A stretch of DNA of 64,000 nt, from NCBI RefSeq assembly GCF_900129785.1, contig NZ_FSRC01000001.1, forward strand, positions 372,001-436,000. Reading direction: 5' to 3'. The stretch is from Algoriphagus halophilus. Lineage in GTDB: Bacteria > Bacteroidota > Bacteroidia > Cytophagales > Cyclobacteriaceae. A program made the translations under genes and the position numbers. This document shows, one piece after another, positions 8,592 through 17,153 of the stretch. The notes under the pieces were generated by a model. The model was given only the letters and a program-made list of their open reading frames with translations. It made no database searches and had not been told where the DNA came from. The stretch's first letter is position 1, and every line of letters begins with the position of its first letter.

Positions 8592-9254
8592 TTATTCAGC
8601 AAGTTTGTTGATGTCCTTGTTTTCTAAGAGGGATTTGGAAAATTCTTTGGTTAGGGCATGGACCATGGCCTTTCCAATCTTTCTGGTAGTGGTTACGTTT
8701 TTGGAATTCTTTATCCAGGAATAAAAAGGAGTCAATAACACATAGATGGTATTGTAGAGTTTGGTTTTTGACTTGATACCATCTTCTGGTAAAACAAAGC
8801 CAGGTCTAAACATATAGGCTTTTTTAAACCCGAGAGATAAAATATAATTCTCAGTTTTCCCTTTGACCCTTGCCCACATAATGCGCCCTTTTTCAGAAGA
8901 GTCCGTTCCTGTGCCAGAAACATAGCAGAAAACAAGATCAGGATTTAACTCAAAAAGGGTGTCAGCTAAGGATTTGGAAACCCCAAAAGTCAATTGGTGG
9001 TATTTATCTTCTGATATGCCTACTGCGGATACACCCATGCAGTGGAAGCAGGCATCGTAGCCTTTTAATTGTTCTGAATATTCGTGGACTTGAGTAAAGT
9101 CCTGTAGTAGTAATTCTTTGATTTTTGGAGACTCCATCCCAACTGAACTTCTGTTAATCAATAGCACCTCCTGTATCTCCTCACTGTTCAAACAGGCCAG
9201 AAGGACTCCTTTTCCGATCATTCCCGTGGATCCTGTGATGATGACGTTGTACAT
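8592..9254 (-). CDS. NAD(P)-binding atypical short-chain/epimerase-type protein
   Basis: A Rossmann-fold protein of the NAD(P)H-binding (NmrA/HSCARG-like) group. The N-terminal dinucleotide-binding motif is GSTGMIGKGVLLACL; later blocks are DACFHCMGVSAVG, the active-site-like YVSGTGTDSSEKGRIMWARV (serine followed by a basic stretch rather than the classical Tyr-x3-Lys), and FRPGFVLPEDG. The length of 220 aa is normal. Relatives are often annotated as epimerases or uncharacterised oxidoreductases; no substrate can be assigned. The next gene upstream is a DUF1801 protein. Confidence 0.75.
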   Translation of the reverse strand: MYNVIITGSTGMIGKGVLLACLNSEEIQEVLLINRSSVGMESPKIKELLLQDFTQVHEYSEQLKGYDACFHCMGVSAVGISEDKYHQLTFGVSKSLADTLFELNPDLVFCYVSGTGTDSSEKGRIMWARVKGKTENYILSLGFKKAYMFRPGFVLPEDGIKSKTKLYNTIYVLLTPFYSWIKNSKNVTTTRKIGKAMVHALTKEFSKSLLENKDINKLAE

Positions 9255-9324
9255 GGCTTTGCTTTTACTAAAAAATAATCGCTTGAATTTCTACTTATCT
9301 AAATTAGGCAAAAAGAAATGAAGT

Positions 9325-9693
9325 CTATTTGATTTTTATTTTTCCAGACTTATATAAAGCTAATGCATCTGTCAATAACAGATGAATTGTTTGCAAGGGT
9401 AAATCTTCTTTGGGATCTACCGTGAAGGTCTTCATTCTTGATCGAGTGCCTTTCTCTAATTTTGGATGGTGGAGAAAATTTCCTTCCACAAAGAGCAAAT
9501 AGGGAAGGCTCGTCTTTTTATCTGTCCATAAATAGCAAAACATCTTTTTTTGATAGCAAAAACAAGGCATCCCATATTTTACGGTTTCTGTCACATCCTT
9601 ATCCAAATCTAGAATGATGCTACGCAAAGCCATAAAACAACTTTTGTTGGGTTCTGATTGGTTCAAATAAAATTGTTCTAGCACTTCATGCAT
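9325..9693 (-). CDS. DUF1801 domain protein
   Basis: A small cytoplasmic protein (122 aa) of the DUF1801 family, a fold related to bacterial iron-chaperone-like/YdhG proteins. Typical features are the N-terminal helix ending LRSIILDLDKDVTETVKYGM, the PCFCYQKKMFCYLW strand pair, and the basic C-terminal helix. No catalytic residues are known for the family. It lies in a minus-strand run with the GNAT acetyltransferase upstream and the epimerase-like gene downstream, each separated by 45 to 70 bases. Confidence 0.75.
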   Translation of the reverse strand: MHEVLEQFYLNQSEPNKSCFMALRSIILDLDKDVTETVKYGMPCFCYQKKMFCYLWTDKKTSLPYLLFVEGNFLHHPKLEKGTRSRMKTFTVDPKEDLPLQTIHLLLTDALALYKSGKIKIK

Positions 9694-9739
9694 GGCATTC
9701 CTATTGTTTAAAATGGGGGGACTTTACTTCCAATACTCC

Positions 9740-10189
9740 TTATAGCATTTTTTGAAAACAGACACTGTTTTCAATCCCTTGATATTGACCATAATTCGGA
9801 ATGAGTTGGTATCCGGAAGATTGATAAAGTGCAATTGCATCTGGTTGACGCTTTCCTGTTTCCAATACGCAGAATTTATATCCCAACTCTTTTGCCCATT
9901 TTTCCAATTCAGAAAGGATACTTTTTGCATATCCTTTCCCTCTCGCGGAAACATCAGTATACATTCGCTTTACCTCCATGGAATCAGCGTCCAATTCTTT
10001 GATGGCCCCGCATGCTACGGGAATTTCACTTTCTAAAATCACGACCGCATGTTTAAGCAAGTCTATTTTATTGTACTGGGCATAAAATGCATTTTCCTCT
10101 CCATCGATTCGGGCTAAGTAGGTATCTAATTTTCGGACTAATTCTTGGAAGTTAGGGTTGGAGGAGTCAGTCCGGTGAATGTGGATCAT
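9740..10189 (-). CDS. GNAT family N-acetyltransferase
   Basis: Acetyl-CoA-dependent acetyltransferase of the GNAT superfamily. The acetyl-CoA-binding motif A is visible as VKRMYTDVSARGKGYAKSIL (the R/Q-x2-G-x-G/A loop is ARGKGYA), followed by the motif B strand KFCVLETGKRQPDAIALYQS. It has 149 aa, the usual single-domain size. The acceptor substrate is unknown. On the minus strand the DUF1801 gene follows it closely. Confidence 0.88.
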   Translation of the reverse strand: MIHIHRTDSSNPNFQELVRKLDTYLARIDGEENAFYAQYNKIDLLKHAVVILESEIPVACGAIKELDADSMEVKRMYTDVSARGKGYAKSILSELEKWAKELGYKFCVLETGKRQPDAIALYQSSGYQLIPNYGQYQGIENSVCFQKML

Positions 10190-10238
10190 ATGAGACAGGA
10201 GTTGAATGAGTTAATTTAAGGAATTGAAATTTAAACCA

Positions 10239-10272
10239 TAAAAAAACCGAGACATTTCTGGCTCGGCTTTTA
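10239..10272 (-). terminator. Terminator downstream of purB
   Basis: The arms AACCGAG and CTCGGCTT flank a 10-base loop with an A run on one side, which reads as a U-tract on the minus strand. It lies 24 bases past the purB stop. Confidence 0.7.
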
Positions 10273-10295
10273 GGATTAGCTATATCAAGTTCTGT

Positions 10296-11639
10296 TTAAA
10301 TTCCAGTATAATTAAATGGAGTGATCTGATTCAATTCAGCCTTTAATTCATCTGAAATTGGAAGATTCGAAATGAACTCCCGAATGGAACTTTCGGTGAT
10401 TTTAGTATTCGTTCTTGTCAAGTCTTTCAAAGCCTCATAAGGTTTTGGGAAAGCCTCTCTTCTCAATACAGTTTGGATGGCTTCAGCCACTACGGCCCAG
10501 TTATCTTCCAAGTCGGCATGAATTGCTGCTTCGTTCAATTCCAGTTTATCCAGTCCTTTGGCTAGAGATTCCAAAGCAATGACCATATGTGCCAATGGCA
10601 CACCGATTACTCTCAAAACGGTACTGTCCGTCAAATCCCGTTGAAGTCTCGAGATTGGAAGTTTGGCAGCCAGATGTTCCAGAAGTGCATTTGCAATTCC
10701 TAAGTTCCCCTCTGCATTTTCAAAATCAATCGGATTTACTTTATGTGGCATCGCAGATGAGCCGATTTCCCCTGCCTTGATTTTTTGCTTAAAGTAATTC
10801 ATCGCGACGTACTGCCAGATATCTTTTGCCAAGTCAAGCAAAATAGTGTTGATTCGCTTTAACCCATCAAAATGAGCGGCCAAGTTATCGTAATGCTCGA
10901 TTTGTGTAGTAGGGAAACTACGGACCAATCCAAGATGGTTTTTGACAAAATGAACGGCAAAATCATTCCAAGCCACTTCCGGGTATGCTACCTGGTGCGC
11001 ATTCATATTACCGGTGGCACCACCAAACTTAGCCGTGTAAGGAATTTGGTTCAGCAACTCTAATTGCTTTTCTATTCTCACCACAAATACATTGATCTCT
11101 TTTCCCAATCGGGTAGGAGAGGCTGGTTGGCCATGTGTTTTTGCCAGCATAGGAATGGACTTCCATTTCTCTGCTTTTTCCTCCAATTTGAGCAATACCG
11201 CTTCCAATTGGGGGTAGATGACTTCTGTCATCCCTGTTTTAAGCATCAATGGGGTAGAGGTATTATTGATATCCTGGGAAGTCAATCCAAAGTGGATGAA
11301 TTCCTTTTGAGCCTCCAGACCCAATTCATCAAATTTCTCTTTAAGGAAATATTCCACTGCTTTTACATCATGGTTGGTGATTCGTTCAGTGGCTTTGATT
11401 TTTTCAGCATCTTCTATGGAGAAATGATCTACAATCAATCTCAAGTCTGAAAACAACGCATGGTCAAAGTCTTTAAGTTGTGGCAAAGGCAATTCGCAAA
11501 GCGCTATGAAATACTCAACCTCTACATGAACTCGGTTTTTGATAAGTGCAAATTCTGAAAAATAAGCTCTTAAAGGGGCGGTTTTGCCGGCATAACGGCC
11601 ATCTACGGATGTTACCGCTGTCAACGCATTTAATTCCAT
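10296..11639 (-). CDS. purB: Adenylosuccinate lyase
   Basis: Catalyses two steps of purine synthesis: release of fumarate from SAICAR and from adenylosuccinate. At 447 aa it is the long PurB type. The superfamily signature is GEIGSSAMPHKVNPIDFENAE (the mobile SSxMPxKxNP loop with the catalytic serine), preceded by the histidine motif HFGLTSQDINNT and the KTHGQPASPT block. A terminator follows the stop and the upstream 219-base region separates it from the divergent PaaE-like gene, so it is probably transcribed alone. Confidence 0.97.
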   Translation of the reverse strand: MELNALTAVTSVDGRYAGKTAPLRAYFSEFALIKNRVHVEVEYFIALCELPLPQLKDFDHALFSDLRLIVDHFSIEDAEKIKATERITNHDVKAVEYFLKEKFDELGLEAQKEFIHFGLTSQDINNTSTPLMLKTGMTEVIYPQLEAVLLKLEEKAEKWKSIPMLAKTHGQPASPTRLGKEINVFVVRIEKQLELLNQIPYTAKFGGATGNMNAHQVAYPEVAWNDFAVHFVKNHLGLVRSFPTTQIEHYDNLAAHFDGLKRINTILLDLAKDIWQYVAMNYFKQKIKAGEIGSSAMPHKVNPIDFENAEGNLGIANALLEHLAAKLPISRLQRDLTDSTVLRVIGVPLAHMVIALESLAKGLDKLELNEAAIHADLEDNWAVVAEAIQTVLRREAFPKPYEALKDLTRTNTKITESSIREFISNLPISDELKAELNQITPFNYTGI

Positions 11640-11858
11640 TGGACTATTCCGTTTGTTTTTGGAAGCTGCAATTTAGCTTTTTGCCTCCAAATCATTGACC
11701 TTCACCCTTCGATTTCAGAAGTTTTGTTGGATTTTTCCGAACCTCAGGTCAAGAAATCAGGTTATTCATTGGAATTTATCCTTATCCAAAGCAATTATTT
11801 GGGAGGAGAAGTTAATTTTGCAGTCAAATAAAAAATACCTATAAAGTTTAATTCAAGG

Positions 11859-12953
11859 ATGTTCAATTTATTTAAGAAAAAGAAAGAGGTAGCAAAGAAA
11901 CAAACTTTCCTGCCTTTGAAAGTGAGGGAGGTAGTAAAAGAAACAGCTGATACTGTTAGTATTTATTTTGAACAACCTGAACCCTATTTGGAGTACAAAC
12001 CAGGTCAGTTTCTGACTTTGGTGATGGATTTTGAGGGTAAGGAACAACGTAGATCTTATAGTCTTTGTACCTCCCCTTATATGGATCCTTTTCCTGGGAT
12101 TTCTGTAAAAAGGGTGCCTGGAGGTCTCTTTTCTAACTTTTTGAATGAGAAAATCCATCCAGGTAAAACGATCAATGTCCTCAAGCCCCTGGGTAATTTT
12201 ACCACGGACTTTCATTCCAAAAATCAAAAGCATTTCTTTTTGGTAGCGGGGGGCAGTGGAATTACCCCCATCATGGGAATAATGAAATCTGTTTTGGTCA
12301 ATGAGCCCAATTCCAAGGTGACCTTATTGTATTGCAGTCGACATGAAGATCATATCATTTTTAAAAAGGAATTGGATGAATTGGAGCATAAATATGCAGA
12401 TCATCTGAAAGTCATCCATAATCTAAGCCAACCTACTGAAGCTTGGACTGGGCTGAAAGGTAGATTGTCCAGTGAAACCTTAAAAGGACTGGTAAATACA
12501 GCTGAGTCTGAATCAGAATTTCAAACGGAATACTTTATTTGTGGACCAGAAGGGATTTTGGAGACTACCTTGGAGGTTCTTTCTTCTCTACAGATATCTA
12601 GTGAAAAAATCCACAAAGAAAGCTTTTTCTCTGCGGCAGCTGAAGCAGCACATGAGGCGGCAGCCACTGCTGGTGGTCTGACTAGGGATGTGACCGTCTT
12701 GTTGGAAGGAGAGGAGCACCTGGTAACTGTTACTCCGGATAAAACCATTTTGGAAGCAGGGTTGGATCAAAATTTAAATATGCCTTTCAGTTGCCAAAGT
12801 GGTCTTTGCACCGCATGTCGGGGCAAGTTGATCAGTGGTGAAGTAAAAATGGATGAGGATTCGGGACTAAGCCAAAATGAGATTGATGCAGGTTACGTTC
12901 TTTGCTGCGTAGGAAGACCTATGACAGATGACGTAAAAGTTCGTATAGAGTAA
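11859..12953 (+). CDS. PaaE-like ferredoxin-NAD(P)H reductase
   Basis: A three-domain electron-transfer flavoprotein moving electrons from NAD(P)H through FAD to a 2Fe-2S centre. The order is an FAD-binding domain (RRSYSLCTSPY motif), an NAD-binding domain (LVAGGSGITPIMGIM; YFICGPEGIL), a short alanine-rich linker (AAAEAAHEAAATAGG) and a C-terminal plant-type ferredoxin domain (CQSGLCTACRGKL plus a later cysteine pair). The layout and length (364 aa) match PaaE, reductase of phenylacetyl-CoA epoxidase. No other paa gene lies in the window, so its partner oxygenase is unknown; general ferredoxin reductases of Bacteroidota look alike. A small membrane protein gene follows after 13 bases. Confidence 0.85.
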   Translation: MFNLFKKKKEVAKKQTFLPLKVREVVKETADTVSIYFEQPEPYLEYKPGQFLTLVMDFEGKEQRRSYSLCTSPYMDPFPGISVKRVPGGLFSNFLNEKIHPGKTINVLKPLGNFTTDFHSKNQKHFFLVAGGSGITPIMGIMKSVLVNEPNSKVTLLYCSRHEDHIIFKKELDELEHKYADHLKVIHNLSQPTEAWTGLKGRLSSETLKGLVNTAESESEFQTEYFICGPEGILETTLEVLSSLQISSEKIHKESFFSAAAEAAHEAAATAGGLTRDVTVLLEGEEHLVTVTPDKTILEAGLDQNLNMPFSCQSGLCTACRGKLISGEVKMDEDSGLSQNEIDAGYVLCCVGRPMTDDVKVRIE

Positions 12954-12966
12954 TTCCAATCTACTT

Positions 12967-13455
12967 ATGGAAATCGAAGAAATCCGGAAAATCTACAAAA
13001 ATCTGGAGCAGTTAGTGTTGATCCTCATGTTGATAGCTTTGCCGATTTTTGGAATGATTTACCTGTACTATAATTCCGGAAACCTGGATTGGGGACTCCC
13101 TGAGCTTCCAGGCTTTCTAAACGGAATTTTGTCTGGAGCTGGCACAGCCTTGTTGCTGGTCCAGTACTTATTGTTTCATAGGAAACTGAAAGAATCCTTT
13201 AAGAAGGAAGAGCTGCTTGATAAGGTGAAGGTTTATGCCAAAGCAACAAAAGAGCGATTTTATATTTTATTCATCAGCTCGTTGGTGGCTACCTTAGGTT
13301 TATTATTCTACGGGAATCCTTACTTTATTATTCTTTTTGCTGGAACCTTGGTGTTCTTTTCTTTAGCAAAGCCTACTCCCGATCGATTAGGGAGATTGAT
13401 GAAATTGAAAAAAGAGGATCGGGATTTGATTCATCAAGCCTCGAGACCTGAGTAA
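12967..13455 (+). CDS. Small integral membrane protein, function unknown
   Basis: A 162-aa protein with about four predicted membrane segments in two pairs (around LVLILMLIALPIFGMIYLYY, a second near GAGTALLLVQYLLF, then FYILFISSLVATLGLLFY and PYFIILFAGTLVFFSLA), separated by a charged cytoplasmic-looking helix rich in lysine. I recognise no family. It follows the reductase gene by 13 bases and is closed by a strong hairpin, so the two probably form one transcript; a membrane anchor for the reductase is possible but speculative. Confidence 0.7.
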   Translation: MEIEEIRKIYKNLEQLVLILMLIALPIFGMIYLYYNSGNLDWGLPELPGFLNGILSGAGTALLLVQYLLFHRKLKESFKKEELLDKVKVYAKATKERFYILFISSLVATLGLLFYGNPYFIILFAGTLVFFSLAKPTPDRLGRLMKLKKEDRDLIHQASRPE

Positions 13456-13457
13456 AA

Positions 13458-13488
13458 AAAACGCCAATCTAAACTAGATTGGCGTTTT
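13458..13488. terminator. Bidirectional terminator between convergent genes
   Basis: A perfect 13-bp inverted repeat (13458-13470 with 13476-13488, 5-base loop, core CGCCAATCT) with A and T runs on both sides. It serves the gene ending at 13455 and the operon ending at 13506. Confidence 0.92.
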
Positions 13489-13505
13489 AGTTGATAGCAG
13501 TTGGT

Positions 13506-14432
13506 TTAGTTTTCTATAATGATATTTCCGGAAGAAATAGAACCTTTGACCCAATCAGAAGAACCATTGTCTATTTCTAGATTTCTACCGGTGTTGATTC
13601 CTCCAACTTTAAGATTTCCAGAGGAAGCTCTTAATGAGAAGTTGAGAGATTTTAAGTCAGATGGAGTCTGAATTCTAAAGGAACCTGATGTTCCATTAAA
13701 ACGGGTGTTCCCATTCAGGCCAGCGTTGGTAGCTCTGATATTTCCGGATGTAAATTTCAACTCTCCTAAATATCCAATGTTACTTAGCTTGGCATTTCCC
13801 GAAGTCAAGGAAGCACTTAATTCTCCCCCAATCGTATCTGCCTCCAAAGAACCGCTAGTAGATCCATAGTCTACATTGCCTGTAACACGGGTAATGTCCG
13901 CATTTCCTGAGGTTACACTTGCTTCCACATCCCCATCAATTTCGTCGATATACAAAGACCCTGAACTGGCCTTCACTCTCAGATCACCATTGATGTTAGA
14001 GGCCGAAACTTTTCCAGAGCTAACTCTCAGGATGGTTTCATCATTGGTCACCCCATCCACGGAGATGGTTCCTGAACTGTTTTTAATATCCAGTTCCATG
14101 GCCATAGGACCATTGATTTTGATAAATCCTTTGTTTCTATTATTCCCCCAGGAGCTGTTATTACTACGCTCATAAGAGATCTTCAATACATCACCTACGG
14201 TCACAAAGATGATGTCTTGGTCTTCGTCATTTGACTCCAGATAGGCTTCCACTTTTACATCAGCGCCAGAGCCTCCATCATAGGAGACATCAAGCCAACC
14301 CCCGCTTACTTCAATTTTGCTGATATTGGAGTAGGACTTATTGGCATCAACAAGTACTTTTTGGGCAAAACCCACGGTAGCAAACAGAAGTAAGGCTATC
14401 AGTAAGGGACTTATTTTGAAGAAATTTTTCAT
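13506..14432 (-). CDS. DUF4097-type secreted beta-strand repeat protein
   Basis: An exported 308-aa protein with a signal peptide ending ...FATVGFAQ, followed by a regular beta-helical repeat. Phrases such as SSGTISVDG, SSGKVSASN, SSGSLYIDE, TSGNADITR, TSGSLEADT and TSGNAKLSN recur about every 20 residues, the DUF4097 pattern of a right-handed beta-helix. No enzymatic motif is seen. It is the last gene of the sigma-factor operon and is followed by a strong terminator. Products of this family are usually linked to envelope stress circuits, which fits the operon, but the role is unproven. Confidence 0.8.
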   Translation of the reverse strand: MKNFFKISPLLIALLLFATVGFAQKVLVDANKSYSNISKIEVSGGWLDVSYDGGSGADVKVEAYLESNDEDQDIIFVTVGDVLKISYERSNNSSWGNNRNKGFIKINGPMAMELDIKNSSGTISVDGVTNDETILRVSSGKVSASNINGDLRVKASSGSLYIDEIDGDVEASVTSGNADITRVTGNVDYGSTSGSLEADTIGGELSASLTSGNAKLSNIGYLGELKFTSGNIRATNAGLNGNTRFNGTSGSFRIQTPSDLKSLNFSLRASSGNLKVGGINTGRNLEIDNGSSDWVKGSISSGNIIIEN

Positions 14433-14443
14433 AGTTTAATTGA

Positions 14444-15253
14444 TTATCTTATTGTTATTCCAAAGCTCATTGCATTTACTTCAGGACCTAGATTTTCCTG
14501 AAATAGATTGTTTAAATCATAGTTGAAAAAGAGAGTAATATCTCCAACCCCTACTTCCCCTCTGGCTCCATAGCGGAAGTTTTCTATGTACATATTGGAT
14601 TTTTCAAACTGCTTTTGTTTGTCTCCATTTTCATCGTCGTATACAAACTTACCTCTTCCGCCTATTCGAAAACCTGCATATCCACCTAATCCCAATCTTA
14701 GCTTATGGTTATTGGTTAAGAGGGTTGGGACCAACGTGAAGTTTGCATAGGATGCAGAGATTTTAGATTTGGTCCCGATGCCTCCTTCGAATTCCTCCCA
14801 AGCAATGCCGTCTGGGTTTTTCACCGCAATCAGACTTCTGTCTTCAAGCTTGAAATTATACCAGCTGACTCCAATGCTTGAAAGAAGGTGAAAGTTTCTG
14901 GAAGGCTTATAAGTTCCTTCAAAATTGATGGCATAATACCAGGATCCCCAAGGTTTCACATCTGGCATTTCACCGGTGGGATTCACCAAATTGATCCCTA
15001 ATTCAGAATTAAAATCAGCTCTGAAGTTTCGATTTCTGGATTTATATCGTTCTTTGATTTTAACCTCATCATCCTCTTCTACCTCCAAAATCCATTTGTT
15101 GTCATCATTTTTATAATATCTCCAGGAGTTCCCAAAGACGTTAATGACTTTGTCTTTGGTGTAAATAACCGTGTCAGGTTTGTTTTGCGCAATAGAAGTA
15201 CTGATCGAAAAGACAAATAGTAGTAATAGTAGTAGTTGGTTTTTCATTTTCAA
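14444..15253 (-). CDS. Outer-membrane beta-barrel-like protein (paralogue of next gene upstream)
   Basis: A 269-aa exported protein with a signal peptide (LLLLFVFSISTSIAQ). After a charged N-terminal third come alternating strands ending in an aromatic-rich C-terminus (FFNYDLNNLFQENLGPEVNA, last residues FGITIR), as in outer-membrane barrels. It clearly resembles the product of the adjacent gene at 15288-16328: shared blocks are WGSWYYAINFEG/WGSWNVGINW, KSKISASYA/KSKISASYI, YAGFRIGG/YAGYRLGG, NFRYGARGEVG/NFRYGIRGELG and NYDLNNLFQ/NYDLNTLFQ. The pair is a tandem duplication within the sigma operon. Confidence 0.75.
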   Translation of the reverse strand: MKMKNQLLLLLLFVFSISTSIAQNKPDTVIYTKDKVINVFGNSWRYYKNDDNKWILEVEEDDEVKIKERYKSRNRNFRADFNSELGINLVNPTGEMPDVKPWGSWYYAINFEGTYKPSRNFHLLSSIGVSWYNFKLEDRSLIAVKNPDGIAWEEFEGGIGTKSKISASYANFTLVPTLLTNNHKLRLGLGGYAGFRIGGRGKFVYDDENGDKQKQFEKSNMYIENFRYGARGEVGVGDITLFFNYDLNNLFQENLGPEVNAMSFGITIR

Positions 15254-15287
15254 AAGTGGTTAGAAAATAGGGCCGAAGCCCTGTTGA

Positions 15288-16328
15288 TTAGAATACTATG
15301 CCAAAAGTGATAGGGTTCAACTCAGGTCCTTTTTCATCTTGGAAAAGCGTGTTTAAGTCATAATTGGTGAAGAATTTAACTCGACCAATGCCCAGTTCAC
15401 CTCTGATTCCGTACCGGAAATTATTCAAGTAAAGCCCTGTGTTTTGTTTGTCCTTTTTACGGCCAGAACCTCCCAGTTCTCTGTATACATATTTGGATTG
15501 TCCTCCTAATCGATAGCCCGCATAAGGTCCCGCAGCGATTCTCAATCCTTTCCTTCCATTATCGTTCATTTTTCCAAAGTCCAGCTCAAGCATGGTCATT
15601 GCCATGATGTAGGAAGCAGAGATTTTACTTTTAAAGCCATCCACATCGGTACGTTGTACAAAGTCAATCATATCATCGCCTCTGACAGCTTGGAAATCCC
15701 GATTTTCAAATTTGAAATTGTAGAAGTTGAAACCCAATCCAAAATCCCAGTAAAAACCTTTAGAAATTCTCTGGGCAGCCATCCAGTTGATTCCTACATT
15801 CCAGCTCCCCCAACCTTTTACCGCATATGGATTGTCAGAGGTTGGGAATTTGCCTTCACCATTCAGGTAGTTGTTGACCCCGAGGTCTACATTAAAGTAG
15901 GTACGGAATGGGGGGTCATTATTTTTCTTCATTCCTGATTCAACTCGTACTTTGGTATTGGCACCGGACTCATCTACCAGGATCCGCATTCCACCAATAT
16001 AGACCTCCGTTTCTTCCCAGTCTTCTCTTACTTTTACCACTTCTTTGGTAGTACCGTCCTTCTTTTTGATTTCAACGATGGTCAATTCTCCTGAATCTTC
16101 ATTTTCCTCCAGATCCAATTCTCGAATGATCTGGTTGATATTCATCAGCTTTAGCTTTTCAAAGTCCTCTTTGCTGTCCACGATGATGACTACTTTTCCG
16201 GACTTTCCGAATTCTACGACTACACTGTCGCTCATCACAGTCTTGTAGGTGTCGTTAGATGGCATGGTACCGGCGATGCCAATTTGAACCAGGGCCATCA
16301 GGCAGAATAATAAAAGATATTTTTTCAT
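15288..16328 (-). CDS. Outer-membrane beta-barrel-like protein with acidic N-terminal region
   Basis: A 346-aa exported protein (signal peptide ending near QIGIAG). Residues of roughly the first 130 form a region rich in Lys, Glu and Val (VVVEFGKSGKVVIIVDSKED; DGTTKEVVKVREDWEETEVY) that could be a periplasmic sensor-like part; the rest is barrel-like and paralogous to the downstream 269-aa protein. It ends in an aromatic residue (FGIVF), a common barrel signature. It follows the anti-sigma-like gene by 30 bases on the minus strand, and the whole block looks like one operon. Function unknown. Confidence 0.75.
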   Translation of the reverse strand: MKKYLLLFCLMALVQIGIAGTMPSNDTYKTVMSDSVVVEFGKSGKVVIIVDSKEDFEKLKLMNINQIIRELDLEENEDSGELTIVEIKKKDGTTKEVVKVREDWEETEVYIGGMRILVDESGANTKVRVESGMKKNNDPPFRTYFNVDLGVNNYLNGEGKFPTSDNPYAVKGWGSWNVGINWMAAQRISKGFYWDFGLGFNFYNFKFENRDFQAVRGDDMIDFVQRTDVDGFKSKISASYIMAMTMLELDFGKMNDNGRKGLRIAAGPYAGYRLGGQSKYVYRELGGSGRKKDKQNTGLYLNNFRYGIRGELGIGRVKFFTNYDLNTLFQDEKGPELNPITFGIVF

Positions 16329-16358
16329 GATTTGATTTCGATTTCTTGTGGCGATTTT

Positions 16359-17153
16359 TTATTTGTCAGCTCGTTCTTTTTTAGAAGTAAGATTGGTAAA
16401 GAGGTTGTTTTTGGCATCTTGCAAGTCTGCCAATCCCTGGTCTACTTTTCCTAACAATCCGCCGACATCATTCACTGTTTTGCCAATTTCGGCAATCAGG
16501 TTTTTGTCTTTGGGCTCTTCCTTCAGTCCTGAGGAGAAAATCTTAATGCTGTATGCAGGGGCTTCTTCGGTCTCTGTCTTTTCCTCTGCTACTGCCTTCG
16601 TGATATCCAAAGTAGGAAGCTCCATTTCTGGGTCAACCATTGGTTTCAACTCTGGCTTCTCTTCAGGTATAATTACTTCAGATACTGTTATTTCCTTTTC
16701 TCGCGTTTCGGTCATCGCAATTAGGTTTTGAGTAGGTGCTTCAGTAATTACCGGCTTTTTATTAGATGGTTTGTTACTTGTGATTTCTGCTTTAGGCTCC
16801 TCCTTGATTTCTACAGGAGCAGGTAACTGCTCTTCTTCAATTTCTGTAGGTAACTCATCAGGAATCGTAGTTTCTGAATTGCGGATGTCTGAATTATCAG
16901 GAGAGATGATTTCTTGGTTGGTAGCCAGTAATTCATCGGAATTGTCTTTGGTTTCAGAAGGATAAAAGAAATACCCGGCTGATAGTAAGATCACCACGGA
17001 AGCAGCCGCCGCCCACCAGAATCCTCGATTGGATTTAGGTTCTTTAGGAAGCTCTTTTTCTAGTCTCTCCCAGGCTAATGCACTGGGTTTGACTTCATGT
17101 TGGTCCAGTTTTTCCTTGAAAATCTTGTCCAACTTTTGTGATGAATTAGCCAT
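16359..17153 (-). CDS. Single-pass membrane protein, probable anti-sigma factor
   Basis: A 264-aa protein with a cytoplasmic N-terminal helix region (about 45 aa), one membrane segment (FWWAAAASVVILLSAGYFFY) and a long Pro/Glu/Lys-rich periplasmic part. The gene overlaps the end of the upstream sigma-factor gene by 8 bases, the usual position and topology of anti-sigma factors; the N-terminal phrase KLDKIFKEKLDQHEVKPS is common in Bacteroidota proteins of that position. No zinc-binding ZAS motif (HxxxCxxC) is present, so the mode of binding is uncertain. The anti-sigma role is inferred from context. Confidence 0.65.
   Translation of the reverse strand: MANSSQKLDKIFKEKLDQHEVKPSALAWERLEKELPKEPKSNRGFWWAAAASVVILLSAGYFFYPSETKDNSDELLATNQEIISPDNSDIRNSETTIPDELPTEIEEEQLPAPVEIKEEPKAEITSNKPSNKKPVITEAPTQNLIAMTETREKEITVSEVIIPEEKPELKPMVDPEMELPTLDITKAVAEEKTETEEAPAYSIKIFSSGLKEEPKDKNLIAEIGKTVNDVGGLLGKVDQGLADLQDAKNNLFTNLTSKKERADK

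Noticed and set aside
11064..11450. 128-aa plus-strand frame within purB
   Set aside because: It is antisense to a strongly conserved gene and has no recognisable family.
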